From Aldehydirespirator sp965200005 (GTDB lineage Bacteria; Actinomycetota; Acidimicrobiia; Acidimicrobiales; Aldehydirespiratoraceae): a DNA stretch of 64,000 nt. The stretch lies in NCBI GenBank assembly GCA_965200005.1, contig OZ241331.1:186001-250000 (forward strand), written 5' to 3'. Numbering within the stretch: the first letter of the stretch is position 1; the number at the start of each line of letters is the position of its first letter. Below are positions 34,752-43,326 of this stretch, piece by piece. A program made the position numbers and the translations under genes. The notes beneath the pieces are model-generated. The model searched no databases. It was not told the DNA's origin and saw only the letters and a program-made list of their open reading frames with translations.

Positions 34752-36404
34752 TTACATCATGCCGCCCATGCCTCCCATTCCGCCCATGCCGCCGCCGGGA
34801 GGAGCAGCAGGAGCTGGTGGTGCCTCTTCGGGCTGGTCAGCGACTAGCACCTCGGTGGTCAGCATTAGCGCAGCAATAGAAGCTGCATTCTGAAGGGCCG
34901 CTCGGGTCACCTTCACCGGGTCGATCACTCCGTCGCCGATCAGATCAACGATCTCGCCAGAAACGGCGTTGAAACCCTGGGAGCCACTCGTTGCGGCGAC
35001 TTCACGGACCACGATGGCACCCTCATGGCCAGCGTTTTCTGCAATCAAGCGAGCCGGTGCCTCAAGGGCGCCGCCCACGATGCGAGCACCTGTGGCTTCA
35101 TCGCCGCTCAAGCCAGCTACAACAGCGCTGACCGCGTCACGGCAGCGAAGCAGCGCGGTGCCACCGCCAGCCACGATGCCTTCATCGATGGCTGCACGGG
35201 TTGCGGAGATTGCGTCTTCGATGCGGTGCTTGGTCTCCTTGAGTTCAACCTCGGTAGCGGCACCAACCTGAACTACAGCGACGCCACCAGCGAGTTTGGC
35301 CAACCGCTCTTGGAGCTTTTCACGATCCCAATCCGAGTCGGTGTTGTCGATCTCAGCCTTGATCTGGCTGACACGACCTTCGACATCGGACTCCGAGCCT
35401 GCGCCCTGCACGATCGTGGTGTCGTCCTTAGTGATGACAACCTTGCGAGCCGAACCCAGCAGCGACAAGTCCACCGTGTCGAGCTTGAGCCCAACCTCTT
35501 CAGCCACAACCTGACCACCGGTGAGGATGGCCATGTCTTGCAGCATCGCCTTGCGACGCTCGCCGAAACCAGGGGCCTTCACGGCAGCAGAGTTGAACGT
35601 GCCACGGATCTTGTTGACCACCAGCGTTGCGAGAGCTTCTCCCTCGACGTCTTCAGCGATCACCAGTAGCGGCTTGCCGGTCTTCATGACCTTCTCAAGC
35701 ACCGGCACCAGATCCGAGACTGCGGTGATTTTGCCCTGGTTCAGCAGAATGTACGGGTTCTCGAGCACCGACTCCTGACGCTCAGGATCGGTCACGAAGT
35801 ACGGCGACAGGTAGCCCTTGTCGAATTGCATGCCCTCGACAAAGTCAAGGTCCATGCCGAAGGTGTTGCTCTCTTCGACGGTGATGACGCCATCCTTGCC
35901 AACCTTGTCGAACGCTTCGGCAAGGGTCTCACCAACAGCAGCATCAGCAGCAGAGATTGAGGCAACCGACTGGACCTTTTCCTTGTCGGTGGAGACGGGA
36001 ACTGACTGCTCAGCAAGTGCACCAACAGCAGCGGACACGGCAGCTTCGATGCCACGCTTGAGCGACATCGGGTTTGCGCCCGCAGCTACGTTGCGCAGAC
36101 CTTCACGAACAAGCGCCTGAGCGAGCACCGTGGCTGTGGTGGTGCCGTCGCCAGCGATGTCGTTGGTCTTGGTAGCGACTTCCTTGACAAGCTGAGCGCC
36201 CATGTTCTCGAACTGGTCGTCGAGTTCAACCTCACGGGCAATTGATACGCCGTCGTTGGTGATGGTCGGGGCGCCGAACTTCTTGTCGAGCACCACGTTG
36301 CGGCCCTTAGGGCCCAGCGTCACCTTTACGGCGTCGGCGAGCTTGTTTACGCCCGCCTCGAGGCCGCGGCGGGCCTCATCGTCAAACTTGAGGATCTTTG
36401 GCAT
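34752..36404 (-). CDS. groL: Chaperonin GroEL (Hsp60)
   Basis: The 550-residue chaperonin subunit folds proteins in a double ring with GroES as lid. It starts MPKILKFDDEARRGLEAG, has GPKGRNVVLDK and GDGTTTATVLAQ (ATP binding), the apical LLVIAEDVEGEAL, and the GGMGGMGGMGGMM tail. It follows groES by 8 bp, so it belongs to the first, heat-shock-controlled operon and not to a lone second copy. Confidence 0.98.
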   Translation of the reverse strand: MPKILKFDDEARRGLEAGVNKLADAVKVTLGPKGRNVVLDKKFGAPTITNDGVSIAREVELDDQFENMGAQLVKEVATKTNDIAGDGTTTATVLAQALVREGLRNVAAGANPMSLKRGIEAAVSAAVGALAEQSVPVSTDKEKVQSVASISAADAAVGETLAEAFDKVGKDGVITVEESNTFGMDLDFVEGMQFDKGYLSPYFVTDPERQESVLENPYILLNQGKITAVSDLVPVLEKVMKTGKPLLVIAEDVEGEALATLVVNKIRGTFNSAAVKAPGFGERRKAMLQDMAILTGGQVVAEEVGLKLDTVDLSLLGSARKVVITKDDTTIVQGAGSESDVEGRVSQIKAEIDNTDSDWDREKLQERLAKLAGGVAVVQVGAATEVELKETKHRIEDAISATRAAIDEGIVAGGGTALLRCRDAVSAVVAGLSGDEATGARIVGGALEAPARLIAENAGHEGAIVVREVAATSGSQGFNAVSGEIVDLIGDGVIDPVKVTRAALQNAASIAALMLTTEVLVADQPEEAPPAPAAPPGGGMGGMGGMGGMM

Positions 36405-36412
36405 CGGTTGCC

Positions 36413-36703
36413 TCAGATGAGCTTCGCGAGCACGTCGCGAGCGTTGAGAATCAGCAGATCTTCGCCGTCAACAGTGATTTCGGTACCGCCGTACTTGGAG
36501 TAAACAACGGTGTCGCCGACAGCAACATCGACGGGGATGAGATCGCCGGTGTCATCGGACCGGCGACCAGGGCCAACCGCCAGGACATCTCCCTGCTGGG
36601 GCTTTTCCTTGGCGGTGTCTGGGATGACGAGACCGCTAGCGGTGGTCTCCTCGGCGTCTCCGGGCCGCACTACGATGCGATCCTCGAGTGGCTGCAAGTT
36701 CAT
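36413..36703 (-). CDS. groS: Co-chaperonin GroES (Hsp10)
   Basis: The 96-residue lid of the GroEL chamber starts MNLQPLEDRIVVRP and contains the mobile loop about residues 16-32 (AEETTASGLVIPDTAKEKP) and KYGGTEI near the end. It is complete. A perfect CIRCE element lies 86 bp upstream, so HrcA probably represses this operon until heat shock. Confidence 0.97.
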   Translation of the reverse strand: MNLQPLEDRIVVRPGDAEETTASGLVIPDTAKEKPQQGDVLAVGPGRRSDDTGDLIPVDVAVGDTVVYSKYGGTEITVDGEDLLILNARDVLAKLI

Positions 36704-36788
36704 TTGTCCTCCCGGACTCCTTGTTGTGTTGAGTTGGTTTGGAACGTTCTGGCCGGAGTCCTGCAGGCTCCGGTGGGTGTCTCGGGCG

Positions 36789-36815
36789 TTAGCACTCTCC
36801 CGTGACGAGTGCTAA
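36789..36815. promoter_or_regulatory. CIRCE operator (HrcA binding site)
   Basis: TTAGCACTC and GAGTGCTAA are separated by exactly nine bases, the full CIRCE consensus without a mismatch. It lies upstream of groES-groEL. HrcA binding there is well established in bacteria. An hrcA gene is not in this window. Confidence 0.97.
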
Positions 36816-36950
36816 CGATACGCGTAGCTAGGTAAGGCGACAACACCTCAAAGGCACCGATTTCGGTTGCTGGCTCGGTCGTCGACTGTGCGGTGAGCGG
36901 CGGCTGGGGGAGCTCTGAAGGGTGTTTCGGTTGGTATCTAGAACCTGGAT

Positions 36951-37985
36951 CTACAAGCTGAGCGATGGGTTTGCGCCGCAGCTTTGTGAAGAGGGGCCGT
37001 CGGCTTGTAGTCGCCACCAACCGGCGGCCGCAACCATGGCAGCGTTGTCGGTACACATTGCCAGAGTCGGCAGGTAACAGCCAAGATTCTGTTTAGCACA
37101 CGCATCCGCTGTCATCTCGCGCAGACGGCTGTTGGCCGCTACGCCACCGGCTAGGCAGATCCCGCGTGCACCAAGTGCCTCAACGGCACGCAGCGCCTTT
37201 GAGACCAGCACATCGGCAACTGCCTCTTGAAATGACGCAGCGATATCAGCGTGGTCGGCATCTTGGTTACGGCGCAGGTAGTTGATAACGGATGTCTTGA
37301 GACCCGAGAACGAGAAGTTCCAGCCGTCGTACAACATCGGTCTCGGGAAGCGGATGCTCTCGGAGTCTCCCTGGCGACTCAAGCGATCAACGGCGGGGCC
37401 GCCGGGATACCCCAGCCCTAGTTGACGTGCAACCTTATCGAACGCCTCACCCGCAGCATCATCAACGGTGATGCCGATTACATCAAATTGCAGGCGATCA
37501 TACATCATGACCAGCATCGTGTGGCCACCCGAAACAAGCACCACAACGACCGGGAACTTCACCTCGGGCTCTTCTAGGAAGACAGCGTGAAGGTGTGCCT
37601 CGAGGTGGTTGACAGCCACGAACGGAACATCCCAGACCAACGCCAGAGCCTTCGCTGCACAGACTCCAACGAGCAGCGCACCGACAAGTCCCGGGCCCGT
37701 GGTCGCTGCTACGGCTGAAACCTCTGAGTCCTTGATGCCGGAATCTTGGAGAGCCTGTGACATAACCGGGACGATTCGCTCAACGTGAGCGCGGCCGGCG
37801 ACTTCGGGAACGACACCGCCATAAAGCGCATGCAGGTCCACCTGGCTAGACACGATTGACGACCGCACCTTGCTGCCGCCAGTTACCACGGCCGCTGCCG
37901 TCTCGTCACAAGAAGTCTCGATGCCCAAGATGTGTTCGTTGCCGGTGAGGGGCGACTCAAGAGCGGGCTGTGCTAGCAGGGTCAT
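36951..37985 (-). CDS. tsaD: tRNA N6-adenosine threonylcarbamoyltransferase
   Basis: This 344-residue protein transfers the threonylcarbamoyl group to A37 of ANN-decoding tRNAs. It shows ILGIETSCDETAAAVV, the metal-binding HLEAHLHAVF motif, SGGHTML and CLAGGVAANSRLR, the usual set for the Gcp/Kae1 family. It ends the tsaE-tsaB-tsaD run; TsaD needs TsaB and TsaE for activity in bacteria. In many actinobacteria rimI lies between tsaB and tsaD, but not here. Confidence 0.96.
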   Translation of the reverse strand: MTLLAQPALESPLTGNEHILGIETSCDETAAAVVTGGSKVRSSIVSSQVDLHALYGGVVPEVAGRAHVERIVPVMSQALQDSGIKDSEVSAVAATTGPGLVGALLVGVCAAKALALVWDVPFVAVNHLEAHLHAVFLEEPEVKFPVVVVLVSGGHTMLVMMYDRLQFDVIGITVDDAAGEAFDKVARQLGLGYPGGPAVDRLSRQGDSESIRFPRPMLYDGWNFSFSGLKTSVINYLRRNQDADHADIAASFQEAVADVLVSKALRAVEALGARGICLAGGVAANSRLREMTADACAKQNLGCYLPTLAMCTDNAAMVAAAGWWRLQADGPSSQSCGANPSLSL

Positions 37986-38042
37986 GAGGTCAATGCCATC
38001 TTGAGGGGCCCAGGCCGGACACCGTGATGACGTTTATGTGGC

Positions 38043-38753
38043 TCATGTCGCTTGTGGAGCGGCTTGGGTCAAAGGTCGTGCATCTGGGCTGCGCAGGTAG
38101 CAGGGACGCACTTCTTCGGGTCTCAGCAGCCTCTGAGGATCTGCGATGTGACGGCGTGCCAGCAATCCAAGCGCCTCAGCACACGGGTAGGCATCGCCCT
38201 TGCCTGCGAACCACACATGTTCAAGGGAACCAAACAGCGACCGATAAGCGACGGCTCCGTCACCGGCGATGATTGTTGGTTCACTGCTGCCCGCAACGAG
38301 TGCGGCCACGGTCTCGGGCTTGTCAACAGCGGGTTCACGGACGCAGCGCAGCACAAAGCCATCGCCACGGTATTGCGCATGGAAGACCTCACCGCGGCGA
38401 GCATCTAGCACGGCGGTGATCCTACGATTGCAGTGGCGCAGCTTGTAACTCAAGATCTCAAGGCTGTTGAGCGCCACGACCGGAACGCCCAGTGCGTGAG
38501 CGATGGTTATCGCAGTGGTGACGCCTACCCGCAGTCCGGTGTAGAGGCCCGGGCCGACGTCCACAGCTACTGCGGTGACTTGACGCAGCGACTTGCCCGC
38601 TGCGTGACATACAGCCTGGATCTGCCAACTCAGCAGTTCGGCATGCTGGCGTCGCCGGACAGCCTGGACGGTGGCCTTAGCGCCATCATCGCTCGTGAGC
38701 GAGCAGCCAACCCGTCCGGTCGCTGACTCGATGCCGAGAATCAACATCGTCAC
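38043..38753 (-). CDS. tsaB: t6A biosynthesis protein TsaB
   Basis: The 236-residue protein is the TsaB partner of TsaD (actin-like ATPase fold): LILGIESATGRVGCSL, RQHAELL, VDVGPGLYTGLRVG. It has no full ATP site of its own and acts as a scaffold. GTG 38753 overlaps the tsaE stop (GTGA), and ATG 38747 is an alternative start. The last 60 residues are variable. Confidence 0.92.
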   Translation of the reverse strand: MTMLILGIESATGRVGCSLTSDDGAKATVQAVRRRQHAELLSWQIQAVCHAAGKSLRQVTAVAVDVGPGLYTGLRVGVTTAITIAHALGVPVVALNSLEILSYKLRHCNRRITAVLDARRGEVFHAQYRGDGFVLRCVREPAVDKPETVAALVAGSSEPTIIAGDGAVAYRSLFGSLEHVWFAGKGDAYPCAEALGLLARRHIADPQRLLRPEEVRPCYLRSPDARPLTQAAPQAT

Positions 38754-39217
38754 TGCCCGAGAGCCGCTACCAACACGGCTGCGCGTTGATCCCAACAGTT
38801 GCCATGTGCGGAGAACTCGAACACGCGGTCGTCGTCACCTTGCCCGAAGGTGATCCGCACCACCAGACGCTGAGCAGGCAACACCGAGGCGATCGTCTCA
38901 CCCCATTCGACGAGAGTGACACCATCTTCGAGAAGTTCCTCAAGTGCAAGATCTTGAACCTCGTCGAGACTCTCAAACCGGTACACATCGAGATGGTTGA
39001 TGACCATGGTTCCCACATAGCGGTTGGCAAGAGTGAACGTGGGACTCGTAACAGGCGATTTCACTCCGAGAGCAGCCGCGAACCCTTGCACGAAGGCGGT
39101 CTTTCCTGCGCCAAGGTCACCACTAAGAATCACCACATCACCGACTGTTGTGACGGCTGTGATGCTGCCACCCAAGGCGCGAGTCTCAGCGGTACTGCGG
39201 GTGTTACAGGTGAGCAT
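38750..39217 (-). CDS. tsaE: t6A biosynthesis ATPase TsaE
   Basis: The 155-residue ATPase contains the P-loop GDLGAGKT (residues 33-40) and SPTFTLAN, VDHLDVYRF-like and EWGE motifs of the TsaE family. It activates the TsaBD complex in threonylcarbamoyladenosine synthesis. The start is 7 bp from the end of the P1-peptidase gene upstream, and its stop overlaps tsaB. Confidence 0.94.
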   Translation of the reverse strand: MLTCNTRSTAETRALGGSITAVTTVGDVVILSGDLGAGKTAFVQGFAAALGVKSPVTSPTFTLANRYVGTMVINHLDVYRFESLDEVQDLALEELLEDGVTLVEWGETIASVLPAQRLVVRITFGQGDDDRVFEFSAHGNCWDQRAAVLVAALGQ

Positions 39218-39223
39218 TGATGT

Positions 39224-40096
39224 TCAATATCCGGCCGCGATTGCGACCGCGTCAGCTACCGCTGCCACAGTCATAAGCCTCACCTCATCCACATCGGCTT
39301 GGGTCTCACCAGTGGCTGCGACTACAACCGCGTCACCATCGAAGCGGGTGTGAGCCGGAACTAGGGCACGAGCCAGCCCATCGTGGCCTCCCTGAGCTAC
39401 CCAATGGCAGTCGAGTTTGGTCAGCGCTGCGTTGGTCACGATGGCACAAAGTGTGGTGTTTGCCATCGGGCTACCCGCTTGTGGCCATCCATCAAAGGTG
39501 CCCGCTGTCAGATCGCGGATTGTGGCTTCGCTTTCCGGCCCGGTGCTGCCCGCAGCGTTTAGAGCAACGACGGCGGTTACCACAATGTCGTTGTGACCTA
39601 CGGTTGATACGCCTAGGCCACCCTGGCGCGCATGTGACGCTCCGAGCCATTTGGAAGTGGTTGCTCCGGTGCCCGCCCCAACTGCGCCGACCTCGCTGGA
39701 AGGGCTGCGGTTGAGTGCCGCTCGCCGCCCCTCGTTGGGCCCGGGACGCACGAAGGCTGATCCCACGCCAAGGTCATAGAGCGCCATAGCCACAACGATG
39801 GGAACCCGGCCAAAAGGTGTGGGAAAGCCCCTGCCCTCGGACTCGAGCACATCCATCACACCGTCGGCTGCAGCTAGGCCGAAGGCCGAGCCTCCGGTGA
39901 GCACGATCGCGTCGACGTGTTCGACGAGGCGTCCCGATGCAAGCAATTCGAACTCACGGGTGGCTGGAGCGCCACCGCGCACCTCGGCCGATGCCACAGT
40001 TCCCTCAGGTAACACGATCACTGTGCAGCCGGTCTGGGCATCGAGGTCGGTCCAGTGACCGATCCCCACGCCTTCGACCCCAATGCTGACAGGCAT
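39224..40096 (-). CDS. P1-family (DmpA-like) peptidase/amidohydrolase
   Basis: The 290-residue protein resembles the DmpA/ornithine-acetyltransferase-like group of self-processing N-terminal nucleophile hydrolases. It has GVGIGHWTD at the start, VLTGGSAFGLAAADG, GAVGAGTGAT and the NTTLCAIVTNA segment where cleavage before Thr would make the active subunit. Known relatives are L-aminopeptidases/D-amidases. It sits between alr and tsaE; this insertion into the alr-tsaEBD order is unusual in my recollection. The next gene starts 7 bp further on. Confidence 0.87.
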   Translation of the reverse strand: MPVSIGVEGVGIGHWTDLDAQTGCTVIVLPEGTVASAEVRGGAPATREFELLASGRLVEHVDAIVLTGGSAFGLAAADGVMDVLESEGRGFPTPFGRVPIVVAMALYDLGVGSAFVRPGPNEGRRAALNRSPSSEVGAVGAGTGATTSKWLGASHARQGGLGVSTVGHNDIVVTAVVALNAAGSTGPESEATIRDLTAGTFDGWPQAGSPMANTTLCAIVTNAALTKLDCHWVAQGGHDGLARALVPAHTRFDGDAVVVAATGETQADVDEVRLMTVAAVADAVAIAAGY

Positions 40097-40106
40097 TCGA
40101 GCGAAG

Positions 40107-41339
40107 CTATAGCGTTATGCGCGCAACACGTGCCGAGATCCCCGTCAATATCTCATAGGGGATGGTTGAGAGCCGATCGGCTATCTCAGTTGCGGTGATC
40201 TTGTGGGTGTGTTGACGACCGATCAGCACCACGTCGTCGCCGGTAACCACGTCGTCAGCAATCCGTTGATCTAAGGCAATCATGGTCTGATCCATAGTTA
40301 CCGCGCCGATGATGGGACAGCGGTAGCCGCGCACCAGCACCTGTATGCCCGCGCTGGCGCTGTCACGGCGGATCCCATCCGCGTACCCGATCGCAACTGT
40401 GGCAACCCTTGTCGGTTCGCTAGCGAACCACGACCGGCCATACGACACGCTCTCGCCGGGCTCAACGGTTCGCACCGCCGTCACGGTGGACCTCAACGAC
40501 AGTGCCGGCTCAAGTTCTACGAGACACTCAAGGTCGGTCGACGGTGCAACTCCGTAGCACGCGATGCCCGTGCGAACCAGATCCAGTCTCGAACCCGGAT
40601 GCGCGATCAAGCCCGCAGAATTGGCTGCGTGAAGCATCGGCACCTCAAGGCCGGTTCGATGTATCTGCCTTAGTGACTGCTCGAATCTCTGCAGTTGCTC
40701 GGCTGTGAAGCGATCATCAGGGTGGTCTGCAACTGCAAAGTGTGTCCAGACCGCTTCGAGAGCCAACAACGGCGCGGCTCTTCGCAACGCTTCGAAGACG
40801 GCCGCCAACTCGGTGCTAGTGGCACCCATGCGGTGCATACCCGTGTCAATCTTGAGATGCACCCGGATCGGCGCGCCTACCTCGGCACGCTTTGCCTCGG
40901 CATGCAGTGCCTCGATGCCACGCACCGAGGCAACAGTGAGACGTGTTCCACCCGCGCCGGCTGCCAAGGCGTTGGCTGCTTGTGCTGGTGCGATCTCGGA
41001 GAGGACCAGCACCTTGACTGGTGAACTCGCCGGAGTCGTCTCGTTGCTGGCTTCGGCCATCGCTGGTCGTTCGGAGCGTCTAGTGGAGAGCTTGAGCAGG
41101 GGTTCCAGCTCTGCTGCCTCGACAAGCGATGACACTGCCAGCCAGGAAGCCCCTCCCTGAATGGCTGCTCTTGATGCCTCAAGGGATCCGTGGCCATACC
41201 CGTTTGCCTTGACAACTGCACAAAGTTGCGAGGTGCCCGCGAGCGCCTTAAGGCGTTGGACATTGCGAGTGATCGCTCCTGTGTCCACATAGGCAGCAGT
41301 CGGAACAGCCACCGTCACGCCGCCCAACGCCACACCCAA
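40107..41339 (-). CDS. alr: Alanine racemase
   Basis: The enzyme interconverts L- and D-alanine for peptidoglycan. AVVKANGYGHG holds the PLP lysine, KIDTGMHRMG and AYGVAP-type (CYGVAPS) segments are present, and GAVTMDQTMI lies in the C-terminal beta domain. About 35 extra residues with low complexity lie around residue 95. Several starts are possible: TTG 41339, GTG 41333 or GTG 41318; the conserved part begins just after the last. Three short direct repeats lie upstream. Confidence 0.93.
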   Translation of the reverse strand: MGVALGGVTVAVPTAAYVDTGAITRNVQRLKALAGTSQLCAVVKANGYGHGSLEASRAAIQGGASWLAVSSLVEAAELEPLLKLSTRRSERPAMAEASNETTPASSPVKVLVLSEIAPAQAANALAAGAGGTRLTVASVRGIEALHAEAKRAEVGAPIRVHLKIDTGMHRMGATSTELAAVFEALRRAAPLLALEAVWTHFAVADHPDDRFTAEQLQRFEQSLRQIHRTGLEVPMLHAANSAGLIAHPGSRLDLVRTGIACYGVAPSTDLECLVELEPALSLRSTVTAVRTVEPGESVSYGRSWFASEPTRVATVAIGYADGIRRDSASAGIQVLVRGYRCPIIGAVTMDQTMIALDQRIADDVVTGDDVVLIGRQHTHKITATEIADRLSTIPYEILTGISARVARITL

Positions 41340-41390
41340 CGTGGCGACCTCGCCAAGCCATGAGTTAGCGCACTCACAAACACGAGAGGC

Positions 41391-41464
41391 GGTTCATACC
41401 TGCGGGAACAGCAGGGGGGTTCATGCCTGAGGAGGGAAGGTTCATACCTGAGGGAAACAGCAGG
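41391..41464. repeat. Three short direct repeats between nnr and alr
   Basis: GGTTCATACCTG opens the copies at 41391-41416 and 41439-41464, which both end in an AACAGCAGG-like sequence. A shorter, diverged copy, GGTTCATGCCTGAGG, lies at 41418-41438. On the minus strand they lie upstream of alr. They may be a small regulatory array or replication slippage. Confidence 0.7.
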
Positions 41465-41467
41465 AGG

Positions 41468-42820
41468 TTAGGTGGCAGTGCTGAGTGCGCCAATCAGGTC
41501 GCTCGCAACCAGACGCGGTGCGGGCACCGCAGACGCGGCACGTCCGTGCAAGTGCGCTGCCGCAGCGACGCAAGCGAGCACATTAGAAGTACCAAAGGCT
41601 GCAAGTCGGCCTGCGATCATCCCGGTGAGCACATCACCGGTTCCGGCCGTGGCGAGGCGGGCATCGCCACTTGTGACAATCCGGGTGCGACCCTGGGGGT
41701 CAGCTACCACCGTCGGGCCTCCCTTCAGCAACACAACCGCGTTGTAGGCGGCAGCGGCTGATCGCGCTGCTGCGATCCGATCTGCTCCCGGTCGAGCACC
41801 CATCAACGCTTCAAACTCGGCGTCATGTGGGGTCAGGACAAGCGGTATCGAGCCGGCCCGTTTGCGGTGCTCCAGGATGGAAGACACTTCGGGGCTTCCC
41901 AGGAGACGCAACCCGTCGGCGTCGATTACCGCTGGCAGGCCTAGCGCTAGCGCCTCTGCTACGCGTGACGCTGCGCCAGAGCCAGTGCCGAGTCCGGGGC
42001 CAATCGCACTGACCACAAAGCGTTCGGGGGGCACCTTCAGCGGCCAGGCCGCCACGACCTCGGTCGGGATCTCGGCGGCGGCTTCGGGGGGTGAGCTGAG
42101 ATGCACGATGCGAGCACCAGTGCGTATCGCCGCTGCGCAAGCGAGCGCGGCAGCACCACCCATCCCTGCTGAACCTGCAACGACCAGCGCGGCTGCATGC
42201 CACTTGTGGGTGCGCGATGTGCCAGCGGGCAAAGGATCTATGTCGTCGTCAACCATCACGCTGCAGTTCTCGCCGTCAGTAGGACTAACAGCGAGTCCGA
42301 TGTCGGCAACTTCAACATCGCCCGCATACCCCGGGCCCGCACCTAGAACAAGACCAGGCTTGAGCGCTGCAAACGTCACCGTCCGAGTCGCTTGCCACAC
42401 GGGGCCACCCAAGACCTCTCCGGTTAGCCCTGCGATGCCACTGGGGATGTCCACGGCCAGCACCGGTGTGGTGGGGCTTTGGCGTCTCGGAGGGACGTAC
42501 GGCCGGGACAACCCGGTACCAAAAGCCGCATCAATATAGAGATCAGCGGCCGGCAAGACTTCAGGCGCGCAGCTGCCCACGGCATCAAAGACAATCGCCC
42601 TAGCACCGGCACGCGCGAGGCGCCGCGCCGCTGCCTTCCCGTCTGCGCCGTTGTTTCCCGGGCCACACAGCACAACCACTGTGCGGCCATAGCAACCGGC
42701 CATGATCTGTGTCGCGGCACGTGCCACGCCAGCTCCGGCGCGCTCAATCAGTACGTCAACCGGTTCAGGTGCAGACGCATCGATCTCAGCCATTCGCGAG
42801 GGGGTGACCATAGGGATCAT
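41468..42820 (-). CDS. nnr: Bifunctional NAD(P)H-hydrate epimerase/dehydratase
   Basis: The 450-residue protein repairs hydrated NAD(P)H. The N-terminal YjeF_N epimerase has ERAGAGVARA, CGPGNNGADGKAAAR and DIPSGI; the C-terminal YjeF_C (ribokinase-like) dehydratase has GSAGMGGAAALA, ALGLPAVIDADGL, LTPHDAEFEAL and AGTGDVLTG. The order is that of the bacterial fused enzyme. It lies between acpS and alr on the same strand. The start, ATG 42820 or the one that follows, has no strong ribosome-binding site. Confidence 0.93.
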   Translation of the reverse strand: MIPMVTPSRMAEIDASAPEPVDVLIERAGAGVARAATQIMAGCYGRTVVVLCGPGNNGADGKAAARRLARAGARAIVFDAVGSCAPEVLPAADLYIDAAFGTGLSRPYVPPRRQSPTTPVLAVDIPSGIAGLTGEVLGGPVWQATRTVTFAALKPGLVLGAGPGYAGDVEVADIGLAVSPTDGENCSVMVDDDIDPLPAGTSRTHKWHAAALVVAGSAGMGGAAALACAAAIRTGARIVHLSSPPEAAAEIPTEVVAAWPLKVPPERFVVSAIGPGLGTGSGAASRVAEALALGLPAVIDADGLRLLGSPEVSSILEHRKRAGSIPLVLTPHDAEFEALMGARPGADRIAAARSAAAAYNAVVLLKGGPTVVADPQGRTRIVTSGDARLATAGTGDVLTGMIAGRLAAFGTSNVLACVAAAAHLHGRAASAVPAPRLVASDLIGALSTAT

Positions 42821-42860
42821 GTCAGCGCCAATTCAACCACCTATCCCGTAGCTGATCCCA

Positions 42861-43256
42861 CTAGGCGCCCAGCGCGATCACGGTCGCCTGAGCGAGCGAG
42901 TCGGTGTGTGACAGGCTCACCAGCCACCGAACTACTCCGTGTGCGGCCGCCGTCTGGTGTGCTTCACCGTGGAAGCGCAAGCTGGGGCGACCAGTGTCGT
43001 CTCGCACCACCTCGATCTCGATCATGCGCATGCCGCCGAGACCAAGCCCCAGAGCCTTTAGTGCTGCCTCCTTTGCTGCGAAACGCGCCGCAAGGCGGGC
43101 GGCTGGATCAACAGCCCGCTGCGAGTACTCAAGCTCATCAGCAGTAAAGAGACGCTTCAAGATCGAAGGTCGCCGCTCAAGCACACGACGGAACCGTTCA
43201 ACATCGACGAGATCGGTGCCAACCCCCAACACTGAATCAGCAGTCGTATCCAGCAT
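42861..43256 (-). CDS. acpS: Holo-[acyl-carrier-protein] synthase
   Basis: The 131-residue protein moves phosphopantetheine from CoA to the ACP serine. GVGTDLVDVERFR carries the Mg-binding Asp, and RFAAKEAALKALGLG is the second motif. The SLSHTDSLAQA end is typical. It follows the large GlmS-like gene by 70 bp on the same strand and precedes nnr. Confidence 0.93.
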   Translation of the reverse strand: MLDTTADSVLGVGTDLVDVERFRRVLERRPSILKRLFTADELEYSQRAVDPAARLAARFAAKEAALKALGLGLGGMRMIEIEVVRDDTGRPSLRFHGEAHQTAAAHGVVRWLVSLSHTDSLAQATVIALGA

Positions 43257-43326
43257 CAGACACTCCGCACGATTAACAAGCCGTCACGCATAGCTCAGAC
43301 GGCGGCGGGTGCAGAGCAGCGGCGAG

